Assembly: GCF_020687205.1 (NCBI RefSeq)
Contig: NZ_JAJEQE010000035.1
Location: 1-35,836 of the forward strand
Length of the DNA stretch: 35,836 bases
Direction of reading: 5' to 3'
From: Hominisplanchenecus faecis
Lineage (GTDB): Bacteria; Bacillota; Clostridia; Lachnospirales; Lachnospiraceae
Shown here: positions 1-7,791 of the stretch, piece by piece
How the letters are laid out: the number at the start of each line of letters is the position of its first letter
How positions within the stretch are numbered: the stretch's first letter is position 1
Position numbers and translations under genes: made by a program
Notes under the pieces: model-generated
Databases searched by the model: none
What the model was told of the DNA's origin: nothing
Seen by the model: only the letters and a program-made list of their open reading frames with translations

Positions 1-6
1 ACAGCA

Positions 7-76
7 ATGTGCAAAATGAACAATTCCCAAGAAGGCACTTTTACGTGCCCTTCGGGGAATTCGTTCATTTGCACAT
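7..76. repeat. Long imperfect palindrome (hairpin) downstream of cutC
   Basis: The two halves pair almost throughout: ATGTGCAAAATGAAC (7-21) with GTTCATTTGCACAT (63-76), AATTCCC with GGGAATT, and GAAGGCAC with GTGCCCTTC around a six-base loop, with only one- or two-base bulges. It lies 85 bases past the cutC stop and has no clear T-run on either side, so it looks more like a REP/MITE-like palindromic unit than a simple intrinsic terminator, although it could stop or protect the cutC transcript. Confidence 0.6.
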
Positions 77-160
77 GTAATACTATTCTTTTACAAACAG
101 TATTTTAAAATGTGCGGTATTTCCATTCCTTACACCTGCCAGGAAACCACCGACAACTTT

Positions 161-910
161 TTATTTTACAAATACATCCAGCACTTCTCTGGCTTCTCTG
201 ATCTTCTTTTCATCGGTTCTCCAGATTTCGAATTCACTCATCGACGGCAGTCCCATATTGATCCCTTCTTTTCGATAAACCATACGGCTGTCCAGTGTCA
301 TTTTCCCGGACATATGGAAGGTCGTGATCCCGGTCTTTGGTGCCAGATAGCGGATCGCATCTGCATCGATTCCGGCTCCTGCCATGATATCAACTTTTCC
401 GTCTGCTTTCAGGGCAAGCTGTTTTAAGATCTCTACGCCTTCTTTTGCACTTTTTCTCTGACCGGATGTAAGAATGGTATTTACACCCAGTTCTTTTGCC
501 GTCTCCAGAGCTTCAAACGGATCACGGCACACATCAAATGCACGATGCAGTGTGATGCTCATATCTCCTGCTGCATCGATCATGCGTTTCATCGCTTCGA
601 CATCCAGTGTTCCATCCGGCTTTAAAGCTCCGATCACGGCCGCATCTGCACCAAGCTTTCGGAAAGTACGGATATCTTCGCATAAAATATCAATTTCATG
701 TCTGGTGTAACAGAAATCTCCAAAACGCGGACGCATCAGTGCATGGATGCGGATATCCATCTGATTTTTAATTTCCTGAAACAGGGCTGTCCCCGGAGTC
801 ACCCCGCCGATCACGAGTCCCTGACAGAGTTCCAGTCTGTCTGCTCCGCCGTTTTTTGCTGCGATTGCAGATTCTACGCTGTCTACACAGCACTCTAAAA
901 TACCCTTCAT
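161..910 (-). CDS. cutC: CutC family protein (copper homeostasis)
   Basis: A 249-residue protein that matches the CutC TIM-barrel family over its whole length. Family hallmarks are the start ECCVDSVESAIAAKNGGADRLELC, written here only as the pattern ECCVDS...GADRLELC, then GGVTPG, and the MRPRFGDFCY segment near residue 60. The family is historically linked to copper tolerance in E. coli, but its biochemical role is poorly defined and it is probably cytoplasmic. The start ATG overlaps the stop of the upstream membrane protein gene as ATGA (907-910), so the two are translationally coupled. No metal-binding promoter signal was recognised. The family call is firm; the copper role is inherited from annotation. 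Confidence 0.92.
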   Translation of the reverse strand: MKGILECCVDSVESAIAAKNGGADRLELCQGLVIGGVTPGTALFQEIKNQMDIRIHALMRPRFGDFCYTRHEIDILCEDIRTFRKLGADAAVIGALKPDGTLDVEAMKRMIDAAGDMSITLHRAFDVCRDPFEALETAKELGVNTILTSGQRKSAKEGVEILKQLALKADGKVDIMAGAGIDADAIRYLAPKTGITTFHMSGKMTLDSRMVYRKEGINMGLPSMSEFEIWRTDEKKIREAREVLDVFVK

Positions 911-2316
911 GACGATTTCCTCTTTTCTTTCATATCTTTCTGTGATACCGGTTTCCCATCTACCACGGTCTTTGCATTCGGATAAATCTGCTCCATTCGT
1001 TTATCCGGGAAATGTTTGTCTAAAAATTTTTCCAGATCCGTACGGCTGTCCTCTGCAACCGCTGTCATCTGCGGCGTTTTCTGAAGACTTCCCTGCTGTC
1101 TTTGATTGTAACGGTTCAGAGCCAGCGTTGACATGCCGGCATTGAAGATCATAAACAGGATCAGGATCCAGGTCAGAATATTTCCTGTTTTTATCGGAAT
1201 TTTTTCGATCAGATTCGAAAGTCTCGGATAGATGATCTTCAGCCAGACTACTGCGGCAATCCCCCAGAAAAAGCAGAACAGCAAATTGATCCTGCCGCCA
1301 AGATTAAAAGGCAGCTTACTGTAATCCCAGAAAACCGTCCCGAAAACCAGCTCGGTAAATATGCTGCAGGCATATTCATAAGCCCCGCCAAGCACCGTTC
1401 CAAGCATAAAAATATAACGGTCACTTTTCTCTTTATATTTATAAAGCAATGCCGTGAACATCGCACAGCCAAGTCCCCATACAATACTGAATGGACCATA
1501 GACCACGCTGCTTCTGCTCATCCATCGCCCCATGGAATAACGGCAGAAAAGCGTCTCCACAAGATCTCCGATAAAAGCCCCGATCAGAAACAGCCAGAAA
1601 ATCTTGAAAAAGCAGCAGCCTTCCGCAAATACCGTCTTTTCTTTTTTTGTATTTTTCCTGACGGATTCTTTGATATTCTCTGTCTTAATATTCGGATATG
1701 CCCGCATCATACGCTTCTGTATTCGGACAGTTATGGCATTGCCGAAGTTTTCCGATACTTTTTGCATATTTTCATTGAGCTGCATGATTCTTCGAAGTTT
1801 GATCTTCAGCTGTAAAATAGCGATCACAGAACCAAGGAAATCAATCCCCATCAGAATATACGCTATGATCAGGATAATCCTTCCAATAAAATGTGGGATC
1901 TGTTTTAAAATCTGCAGGATCAGAGGATTGGCAAATTTCATCATCACAACGATCGCCGCACCGAAGATCAGCAGATGCCAGATTCCAAAATATCCCTCGT
2001 ACTGAAAACGATTCTTACTGTAATCCCACCATTTCCGATGAAAAATATGCTCCAGAATCAGCCCTGTCATAATGGACACGAACGCTGCCAGAAGTGCTCC
2101 TCCTATAAACAGGAAAAAAATCCGATGCCGCAGTTCCGGCAGGAAAATACAGCACAGTACGGCACAGACACCATACGACAGGCAGAACGGCATGTTCATA
2201 AAACCGGTATTTACAAATTTTCGGTTACGTACGGCATTTGCCACAACGCCTGCACACCAGCCGGCAAAAGAATAAATCAGAAAGAACCAGCAAAGTTCGT
2301 AAAATGTATAGACCAA
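907..2316 (-). CDS. Two-repeat membrane protein, putative ABC-transporter type IV (CmpB-like) family
   Basis: A polytopic membrane protein of 469 residues built from two related halves. Each begins with a tryptophan-rich segment (WFFLIYSFAGW, and later WLFLIGAFIGD), and each has a WDYSK motif followed by a small hydrophobic block, as in the family annotated 'putative ABC-transporter type IV' (PF06541). The C-terminus is charged and probably cytoplasmic. The reading frame is open further upstream to an ATG at 2478. I prefer the TTG at 2316, because AAAAGGGGAAAA sits just before it and the first transmembrane segment follows at once; the extra 54 residues are basic and look untranslated. It is coupled to cutC by an ATGA overlap. 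No ATPase partner is nearby, so a transport role is unproven. Confidence 0.75.
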   Translation of the reverse strand: MVYTFYELCWFFLIYSFAGWCAGVVANAVRNRKFVNTGFMNMPFCLSYGVCAVLCCIFLPELRHRIFFLFIGGALLAAFVSIMTGLILEHIFHRKWWDYSKNRFQYEGYFGIWHLLIFGAAIVVMMKFANPLILQILKQIPHFIGRIILIIAYILMGIDFLGSVIAILQLKIKLRRIMQLNENMQKVSENFGNAITVRIQKRMMRAYPNIKTENIKESVRKNTKKEKTVFAEGCCFFKIFWLFLIGAFIGDLVETLFCRYSMGRWMSRSSVVYGPFSIVWGLGCAMFTALLYKYKEKSDRYIFMLGTVLGGAYEYACSIFTELVFGTVFWDYSKLPFNLGGRINLLFCFFWGIAAVVWLKIIYPRLSNLIEKIPIKTGNILTWILILFMIFNAGMSTLALNRYNQRQQGSLQKTPQMTAVAEDSRTDLEKFLDKHFPDKRMEQIYPNAKTVVDGKPVSQKDMKEKRKSS

Positions 2317-2541
2317 TTTATTTTCCCCTTTTCTCTTTTTCTTATGTGTGTTACTATATAAAGATGCCAGGGTCAAAATGTCGTTCTTTTTTGTAACGAA
2401 ACAATTCACAGGCATCATTGATGTCAAAAGATTTTTGACTCTGACAGACAGTATACCTGTAAACAGGATTGCTTGCAAGAGAAAAACTGATTCGTTTTAT
2501 TTTTATATAAAAATAATATAACTGTTATTTTAAATATACAT

Positions 2542-2634
2542 TTTACATTTTTCTATTTCTCTGTATACTAAGGGACGGACTTTGAAGCGATGTCCCTGAA
2601 TCCTGATGATCCCAACACAGATGCGTGAGCATCT
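2542..2634 (+). promoter_or_regulatory. Promoter and palindromic leader of the DUF1275 gene
   Basis: TTTACA (2542-2547) and TATACT (2564-2569) are separated by 16 bases and point at the DUF1275 gene. Just after the -10 box is the inverted repeat AGGGAC/GTCCCT (2571-2576 and 2592-2597), which spans the expected transcription start and could be an operator. Farther down, AGATGC-GTGA-GCATCT (2619-2634) is a stable six-pair hairpin with a GNRA-like loop, followed by an unstructured stretch and the ribosome binding site. No known riboswitch class was recognised. Confidence 0.5.
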
Positions 2635-2670
2635 TTATACCCCCGAACCAAGAAAGGATGGCGGCAGCTT

Positions 2671-3423
2671 ATGTTTGATAAGTTATTTTTTACAAAAAAC
2701 GGTCAAATATCGGAATCACTGGCTTTAGGAATTTTTCTGACTCTGGCAGGCGGTTTCCAGGATGCGTATTCTTACAACGTGCGTGATCACGTGTTTGCAA
2801 ATGCTCAGACTGGAAACATTGTATTGCTCGGACAGAATCTCGCTTCCGGAAACCTGATGCATGCCCTGCGTTATCTTCTGCCGCTTGCCGCTTTTTTTCT
2901 TGGTGTATACCTTACGGAATGGATTAAGCATTTTTATAAAACCAGCGTCAAGATCCATTGGAGGCAGATTGTTCTGATCATAGAAATCCTGATTCTCGGG
3001 ATCACCGGATTTCTGCCGAATGAACCTACCCTCAATGTGATCGCGAACATCATGCTTTCTTTCGCCTGTGCCATGCAGGTCGATACTTTCCGCAAATTCC
3101 GCAGTATTCCATGTGCAACAACCATGTGCATCGGAAATATGCGAAGTGCGACCGAATATCTCTGCCTGTACCATATCAGCAAAGATCCGGCGATGAAATA
3201 CAAAAGCATCCACTGTGGATTTATTATTCTGGTTTTTGCGATCGGTGCCGCTTTCGGTGCCTCCTGCTCCGCCTGGTTTGGCGTAAAGGCGATCTGGATC
3301 GCCATGGCCATGCAGGTAGTCGGATTCTTTATGATGTTTGCACATCAGGATATAGAAGCATTCGAGAAATTCGAAGAAGAAGAAAAAGAAAAGATCCGTC
3401 AGACACACGCCAGAAAAAAATAA
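2671..3423 (+). CDS. DUF1275 (YoaK-like) integral membrane protein
   Basis: A 250-residue membrane protein of the DUF1275/YoaK family. The recognisable segment near residues 20-55 runs LTLAGGFQDAYSY, then FANAQTGNIVLLG, which is the family signature for a first transmembrane hairpin. Five or six hydrophobic helices follow, and the C-terminus is a highly charged Glu/Lys tail. The substrate is unknown; the family is often called a predicted transporter or membrane regulator. The ATG is preceded by AAAGGATGG. It is monocistronic: its own promoter lies upstream and a strong bidirectional terminator follows. Confidence 0.88.
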   Translation: MFDKLFFTKNGQISESLALGIFLTLAGGFQDAYSYNVRDHVFANAQTGNIVLLGQNLASGNLMHALRYLLPLAAFFLGVYLTEWIKHFYKTSVKIHWRQIVLIIEILILGITGFLPNEPTLNVIANIMLSFACAMQVDTFRKFRSIPCATTMCIGNMRSATEYLCLYHISKDPAMKYKSIHCGFIILVFAIGAAFGASCSAWFGVKAIWIAMAMQVVGFFMMFAHQDIEAFEKFEEEEKEKIRQTHARKK

Positions 3424-3476
3424 ACATGAAACTATGTTTATTGCTTACCTGCATATATGTTTACTACTTACTCACA

Positions 3477-3513
3477 CGAAAAAAGGAACTGCCGACTGCA
3501 GTTCCTTTTTTCG
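3477..3513. terminator. Bidirectional intrinsic terminator
   Basis: A perfect 16-bp inverted repeat, CGAAAAAAGGAACTGC (3477-3492) and its complement (3498-3513), around a five-base loop. The A-run and T-run inside the arms let it work on both strands, so it ends both the DUF1275 gene and the convergent aldo/keto reductase gene. Confidence 0.93.
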
Positions 3514-3541
3514 TTTTCAAACTTTCTACCTTCCCGGTATT

Positions 3542-4543
3542 TTATTTTGCGTGAGGCAGACTCAGCTCATCGATCTTCTTCCGTTCTTCTTCTGTGAAAT
3601 CTGCACTTTCCAGAACTTTCAGATTATCAAGGATCTGTGTTGTCTTGGATGCACCGATCAGCACGCTGGTCACTACATGGTCTTTTAATACCCATTTCAG
3701 TGCCATCTGTGCCAGGCTCTCACCTCTCTGTTTTGCCAGTTCGTTCAGTCCACGGATACTTGCCAGTTTTTCTTCCGTCAGCTGATCTGCTTTTAAGAAT
3801 CTTCCGTCCGTTGCAATACGGCTGTCAGCCGGGATACCGTTCAGGTAACGGTCTGTCAGAGTTCCCTGTGCCAGAGGGCTGAATGCGATGATCCCTTTCT
3901 TTGCTTCTGCTGCTGCCTGTTTCAGTCCGTTCTTCTCGATCGTACGGTCAAAGATGGAATAACGGTTCTGGTTGATGATATACGGGCAGTGCAGGTCTTT
4001 CAGAATTGCTTCTGCCTGCTTCATATGCTCTCCGTCATAATTGGAAATGCCTGCATAAAGTGCTTTTCCGCTGCGGACGATCTGTGCCAGTGTCTCCATG
4101 GTCTCCTCAAGCGGTGTCTCCGGATCCATGCGATGATGATAGAAGATATCAACGTATTCCAGCCCCATTCTTTTAAGGCTCTGATCCAGACTTGCGATCA
4201 GATACTTTTTGCTTCCCCAGTTTCCGTAAGGGCCATCCCACATCACATAACCGGCTTTTGTACTTACCAGGATCTCATCACGGTAAGCACCGAGATCTTC
4301 TTTTAAAATTCTTCCGAAATTGCGTTCTGCACTTCCCGGTTCCGGTCCGTAATTGTTTGCAAGGTCAAAATGTGTGATTCCATGGTCAAATGCAGTAAAA
4401 CACAGTACTTTCATATTTTTGTAATCGCAGTGTGTTCCAAAATTGTGCCACAGTCCAAGAGACAGCTCCGGAAGCAGCAGTCCGCTGTTGCCGCATCGGT
4501 TATACTGCATGGTTTCATAACGTTTTTCGTCTGCCTGATACAT
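3542..4543 (-). CDS. Aldo/keto reductase (YghZ/GpR-like)
   Basis: A 333-residue (alpha/beta)8-barrel NADPH-dependent aldo/keto reductase. The catalytic tetrad can be read: Asp60 and Tyr65 in HFDLANNYG, Lys96 in VSTKAGY, and the His of FYHHRMDP (136/137). The WDGPYGNWGSKKYL segment is typical of the YghZ / L-glyceraldehyde-3-phosphate reductase group (AKR14-like). Members reduce small aldehydes such as methylglyoxal. AAGGAGG precedes the ATG. It is transcribed divergently from a MerR regulator, and its promoter carries a canonical MerR operator, so it is probably induced by aldehyde or electrophile stress. The exact substrate is not shown by the sequence. Confidence 0.92.
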   Translation of the reverse strand: MYQADEKRYETMQYNRCGNSGLLLPELSLGLWHNFGTHCDYKNMKVLCFTAFDHGITHFDLANNYGPEPGSAERNFGRILKEDLGAYRDEILVSTKAGYVMWDGPYGNWGSKKYLIASLDQSLKRMGLEYVDIFYHHRMDPETPLEETMETLAQIVRSGKALYAGISNYDGEHMKQAEAILKDLHCPYIINQNRYSIFDRTIEKNGLKQAAAEAKKGIIAFSPLAQGTLTDRYLNGIPADSRIATDGRFLKADQLTEEKLASIRGLNELAKQRGESLAQMALKWVLKDHVVTSVLIGASKTTQILDNLKVLESADFTEEERKKIDELSLPHAK

Positions 4544-4615
4544 AGTAATTTCCTCCTTATGATCTCATGGCAATGTCTGCCAGTTCTTTGCAATCTTTCT
4601 TTTTACTCTTTACAA

Positions 4616-4646
4616 ACGATAACACTTCAAGTACACTTGAAGTCAA
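4616..4646 (-). promoter_or_regulatory. MerR-type promoter with operator in a 19-bp spacer
   Basis: On the minus strand, -35 TTGACT (4646-4641) and -10 TATCGT (4621-4616) are 19 bases apart, the over-long spacing that MerR activators untwist. The spacer and flank contain ACTTCAAGTACACTTGAAGT (4624-4643, plus strand), two 9-bp inverted arms with a 2-bp centre. This CTTGAAGT-type dyad is known for AdhR/BltR-like MerR regulators. It drives the aldo/keto reductase gene and probably also lets the regulator control itself. Confidence 0.88.
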
Positions 4647-4683
4647 GAACTTTTTCTATATTTTTGCATAAAGGAGATGCGTC

Positions 4684-5112
4684 ATGGATACTTATACAAT
4701 AAAAGAAGTTTCTGAAATGTTCCATCTGCCTTCTTCTACCCTTCGCTATTACGAAGATCTTGGCATCCTTACAAACGTCGAACGCAGCAAATCCGGCCAG
4801 CGTGTCTATATACAGGGACATATCAACCGTCTGAAGACCATCTGCTGCTTTAAGAAAACCGGCATGTCGATTGCCAAACTGCAGCAGTTTTTTGCCTGCG
4901 AAGAAGACGAATCTGCTCATATCGATGAGATTTTAAGTCTGCTGAATAACCAGCAGGAACACATTCTGAATGAGATCAGCCAATATCAGACTTCTCTTAC
5001 ACATCTGCAGCGAAAACTTCATTATTATACAGACATCAAGACAAGTCTGGAAAATGGAACTCCGCTGCCGAAATGGGCAGATTACCGAGAGCATGCAGAA
5101 CAGGCAAAATAA
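4684..5112 (+). CDS. MerR family transcriptional regulator (AdhR-like)
   Basis: A 142-residue MerR regulator. Residues 4-40 form the winged helix-turn-helix (YTIKEVSEMF, then STLRYYEDLGIL), followed by the wing with SKSGQRVY and a long coiled coil near residues 75-115 for dimerisation. The short effector domain has no obvious metal-binding cysteine cluster; Cys54, Cys55 and Cys70 are scattered. This suits aldehyde- or electrophile-sensing members of the AdhR kind. AAGGAG lies just before the ATG. It is divergent from the aldo/keto reductase whose promoter contains the matching dyad, which makes that reductase the likely target. Confidence 0.9.
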   Translation: MDTYTIKEVSEMFHLPSSTLRYYEDLGILTNVERSKSGQRVYIQGHINRLKTICCFKKTGMSIAKLQQFFACEEDESAHIDEILSLLNNQQEHILNEISQYQTSLTHLQRKLHYYTDIKTSLENGTPLPKWADYREHAEQAK

Positions 5113-5161
5113 CGGCTTGACCTTAACATTATTAAATTTATTTATCCGGAGGTATTTTACT

Positions 5162-5440
5162 ATGAAATTTATTTATCCTGCTATTTTCAGCAAAACAACC
5201 GAAGGCACCTTCGAGGCCCGTTTCCCGGACCTGGAATGCTGCACGGCAACCGGCGAGACACTTGACGACTGCATTGAAAATGCAAATCAGGCTGCCTATG
5301 ACTGGATCTATGTCGAACTGACCGAGTTTGATTCTGAGCTTCCGCCGATCACCGACCCGGATGATCTGGTACTCTCTGACAACGAAACATTGCGAAATAT
5401 TTCCGTAAATATTCGCCTCACCGATGGCTGGGACGAATAA
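5162..5440 (+). CDS. HicB-like antitoxin-fold protein (orphan)
   Basis: A 92-residue protein with the N-terminal HicB/RNase H-like fold: KFIYPAIF, then a GTFEARFPDLECCTATGETL strand pattern (residues 14-33), and a helix with ANQAAYDWI. The ATG at 5162 follows CCGGAGG with good spacing; an in-frame upstream ATG would run through the end of the MerR gene and is less likely. No HicA toxin gene (about 60 residues with a dsRNA-binding fold) lies on either side. It has no obvious added DNA-binding domain, although the C-terminal NISVNIRL segment resembles the start of a ribbon-helix-helix. It lies 50 bases after the MerR gene and could be cotranscribed. Confidence 0.8.
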   Translation: MKFIYPAIFSKTTEGTFEARFPDLECCTATGETLDDCIENANQAAYDWIYVELTEFDSELPPITDPDDLVLSDNETLRNISVNIRLTDGWDE

Positions 5441-5564
5441 ATACTCTGACAGTTCCATACTATTTATAAAACAGTTGACATAACTTCTTGCAAAATCTTT
5501 CCCTATCCATTAAGATAAAAAAGTATGTTAATTCAAACCTGAGGAAAGGAAAGGTAGAAAACAC

Positions 5565-6935
5565 ATGGAAAAGTTCTTCAAACTGAAGGAAAATGGTACA
5601 AATGTCAGTACCGAAATCATGGCCGGAATCACAACATTCATGACGATGGCCTACATTCTCGCAGTAAATCCTAACATCCTGTCTGCATCCGGCATGGATC
5701 GCGGTGCGGTATTTACTGCAACGGCATTATCAGCTTTCATCGCCACCTGCCTGATGGCACTGCTGTCAAACTATCCGTTTGTTCTGGCTCCTGGTATGGG
5801 ACTGAATGCTTACTTTGCCTACACCGTTGTCCTTGGTATGGGATATACCTGGCAGGCAGCACTCGCAGCCGTATTTGTAGAGGGTATTATTTTCATCGTT
5901 CTCTCTCTTACAAACGTACGTGAAGCAATCTTCAATGCAATCCCGATGAATCTGAAACACGCCGTATCGGTAGGTATCGGTCTGTTCATCGCATTTATCG
6001 GTCTGCAGAATGCAAAAATCGTTGTAAACAATGACTCCACACTGCTTGGTCTGTTCTCTTTCAAGGGTTCTGTTCAGGCCGGAACTTTCAATTACGAAGG
6101 CATCACCGTCCTGCTTGCTCTGATCGGTATTCTGATCACTGCGATCTTCCTGTTCAAGAACGTAAAAGGCGGTATTCTCTGGGGTATTTTGATCACCTGG
6201 GGACTTGGAATCATCTGTCAGTTCACCGGACTTTATGTTCCGAATGCAGACGCTGGTTTTTACAGCCTGCTGCCTAACTTCTCAAGCGGTTTTTCCATTC
6301 CGGCTCTGACACCAACCCTGATGAAAATGGACTTTTCCATTGTATTCTCCCTTGACTTTGTTGTCATCATGTTTGCATTCTTGTTTGTAGATATGTTTGA
6401 CACTCTTGGAACCCTGATCGGTGTTGCTTCCAAAGCAGATATGCTGGATAAAGACGGAAAGCTGCCGAACATCCGCGGTGCCCTGCTCGCTGATGCCGTT
6501 GGTACTTCCGTAGGTGCTATGTTCGGTACTTCTACCGTTACCACATTCGTAGAAAGTGCATCCGGTGTAGCAGAAGGCGGACGTACCGGTCTGACTTCCC
6601 TGACAGCAGCGATCCTGTTCGGACTGTCCCTGTTCCTGTCCCCGATCTTCCTGGCAATCCCGTCTTTCGCAACGGCTCCTGCCCTGATCATGGTTGGATT
6701 CTTAATGCTGACCTCTATCACGAAGATTGATTTTTCTGACTACACAGAGGCTATTCCATGCTTTATTGCAATCATTGCCATGCCGTTCATGTACAGTATT
6801 TCAGAAGGTATCGCTATGGGCGTTATCTCCTACGTTGTACTGAATGTTGCGACCGGAAAGGCAAAAGAAAAGAAGATCAGTATTCTGATGTATGTTCTGG
6901 CTGTGCTGTTCATACTGAAGTATGTTGTTCTGTAA
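5565..6935 (+). CDS. NCS2 family purine permease (AzgA/PbuG-type guanine/hypoxanthine uptake)
   Basis: A 456-residue membrane protein with about 13 hydrophobic helices, the normal length for the AzgA-like branch of NCS2 permeases. Diagnostic segments are the start FKLKENGTNVSTEIMAGITTF, abbreviated here as FKLKE...EIMAGITTF, the PGMGLNAYFAYTVV substrate-site helix near residue 70, FVDMFDTLGTLIG near residue 275, and TSTVTTFVESASGVAEGGRTGLT near residue 320, shortened as TVTTFVESASGVAEGGRTG. Members import guanine, hypoxanthine or adenine by proton symport. The ATG follows GAGGAAAGGAAAGG. The 124-base leader is too short and lacks the conserved loops for a purine riboswitch; TTGCAA and TAAGAT at 5489-5516 are a weak promoter candidate. 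Confidence 0.93.
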   Translation: MEKFFKLKENGTNVSTEIMAGITTFMTMAYILAVNPNILSASGMDRGAVFTATALSAFIATCLMALLSNYPFVLAPGMGLNAYFAYTVVLGMGYTWQAALAAVFVEGIIFIVLSLTNVREAIFNAIPMNLKHAVSVGIGLFIAFIGLQNAKIVVNNDSTLLGLFSFKGSVQAGTFNYEGITVLLALIGILITAIFLFKNVKGGILWGILITWGLGIICQFTGLYVPNADAGFYSLLPNFSSGFSIPALTPTLMKMDFSIVFSLDFVVIMFAFLFVDMFDTLGTLIGVASKADMLDKDGKLPNIRGALLADAVGTSVGAMFGTSTVTTFVESASGVAEGGRTGLTSLTAAILFGLSLFLSPIFLAIPSFATAPALIMVGFLMLTSITKIDFSDYTEAIPCFIAIIAMPFMYSISEGIAMGVISYVVLNVATGKAKEKKISILMYVLAVLFILKYVVL

Positions 6936-6980
6936 TGTAAATGATGTTGGGATCAAAAGCCCCAAACTATGATGCCTGCG

Positions 6981-7076
6981 GATTGTTCCGTGCGTCGCAC
7001 TCCCACAATCTTTCTACGCTCCGCTTCGGTCGGCACAAAACCATTGTCCACTGGACAATGTGTGCCCTCGCGGAGC
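6981..7076. repeat. Composite palindromic intergenic element; possible terminator
   Basis: Two nested hairpins lie between convergent genes. The first (6981-7010) pairs GATTGT with ACAATC outside and GTGCG with CGCAC inside. The second (7018-7076) pairs GCTCCGC with GCGGAGC, GGCACA with TGTGCC, and CATTGTCCA (7042-7050) with TGGACAATG (7052-7060). Four T residues follow on the plus strand, so it may end the permease transcript, but the multi-level symmetry is more like a dispersed REP-type element. Confidence 0.65.
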
Positions 7077-7080
7077 TTTT

Positions 7081-7152
7081 ATCTTAGTCGGAGATTGCAC
7101 TCCCACTAAGACAAATTTGTTGCTCGCCACTTATATCTTCTCCGACTAAGAT
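7081..7152. repeat. 14-bp inverted repeat overlapping the 3' end of the HAD gene
   Basis: ATCTTAGTCGGAGA (7081-7094) and TCTCCGACTAAGAT (7139-7152) are perfect inverted arms. A third, imperfect copy (CTCCCACTAAGAC, 7100-7112) lies between and can pair with the first arm. The HAD reading frame runs through all three, and its stop codon is the TAA inside one arm. Confidence 0.75.
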
Positions 7153-7791
7153 AAACTGTTTTAGATCCATCAGTGTCGGCACACATGCATACAGCATATC
7201 TTTGATCTCTTCATCCGGCTGTGTCAGATCCGGAACCATAACCACTTTACATCCGGCCGCACAGGCACTTTTGATGCCGTTTGGTGAATCCTCAACCGCC
7301 ATACATTCTTCCGGGGCAAGTCCGATCTGACTGCATGCATATTCATAGACATCCGGTGCCGGTTTTCCGTGTTCCACCATCGGTGCACAGACAATCTTGT
7401 CAAAATACTCATACAGTCCAAACTGTTTCAGATAACGTGTCGTTCTCTCCAGATCACTGGCCGTTGCAACTGCACGGTGTATATTCTTATCTTTCAGATA
7501 AGTAAGAATCTCAACTGCCCCCGGTTTTATATCCACTTTGACTGTCTTCAGATATTCTTCCATAATTTTTCTTCGGTAACTTCTTACTGCTTCATAATCC
7601 AGGTTCGGATCATTCACCATTTTTTTCAAATACTCGGGTGCATATGGCCTCCCCAGAGACCTCAGTGTCAGAACCTGTTCCCTCGTAACCTTATATCCGA
7701 AATGTTCCAGAGCCTTTGGCCAGAACATAATATAATATTTCTCCGTGTCCAGTAACGTGCCGTCCATATCAAAAATAACTGCTTTTATCAT
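7084..7791 (-). CDS. HAD family hydrolase, subfamily IA (beta-phosphoglucomutase-like)
   Basis: A 235-residue HAD phosphatase/phosphomutase. Motif I is FDMDGTLLD (nucleophile Asp8, acid Asp10), motif II is ATASDLERT, motif III is the Lys of GKPAPDVY, and motif IV is VEDSPNGI, with an alpha-helical type-I cap between motifs I and II. This layout fits small sugar-phosphate phosphatases or beta-phosphoglucomutase. The ATG overlaps the stop of the ProX gene by four bases, so it is the third gene of the LMW-PTP operon. The last 22 or so residues (VGEDISGEQQICLSGSAISD) are encoded by a palindromic repeat and are unlikely to be an original part of the fold. The substrate cannot be told from sequence. 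Confidence 0.9.
   Translation of the reverse strand: MIKAVIFDMDGTLLDTEKYYIMFWPKALEHFGYKVTREQVLTLRSLGRPYAPEYLKKMVNDPNLDYEAVRSYRRKIMEEYLKTVKVDIKPGAVEILTYLKDKNIHRAVATASDLERTTRYLKQFGLYEYFDKIVCAPMVEHGKPAPDVYEYACSQIGLAPEECMAVEDSPNGIKSACAAGCKVVMVPDLTQPDEEIKDMLYACVPTLMDLKQFILVGEDISGEQQICLSGSAISD

Noticed and set aside
2725-3408. Minus-strand open frame of 227 codons opposite the DUF1275 gene
   Set aside because: Low-complexity start, no ribosome binding site, no family match; it is antisense shadow of a well-recognised membrane protein gene.
5441-5564. Purine riboswitch ahead of the NCS2 permease
   Set aside because: The leader is only 124 bases and lacks the three-way junction and conserved loop sequences.
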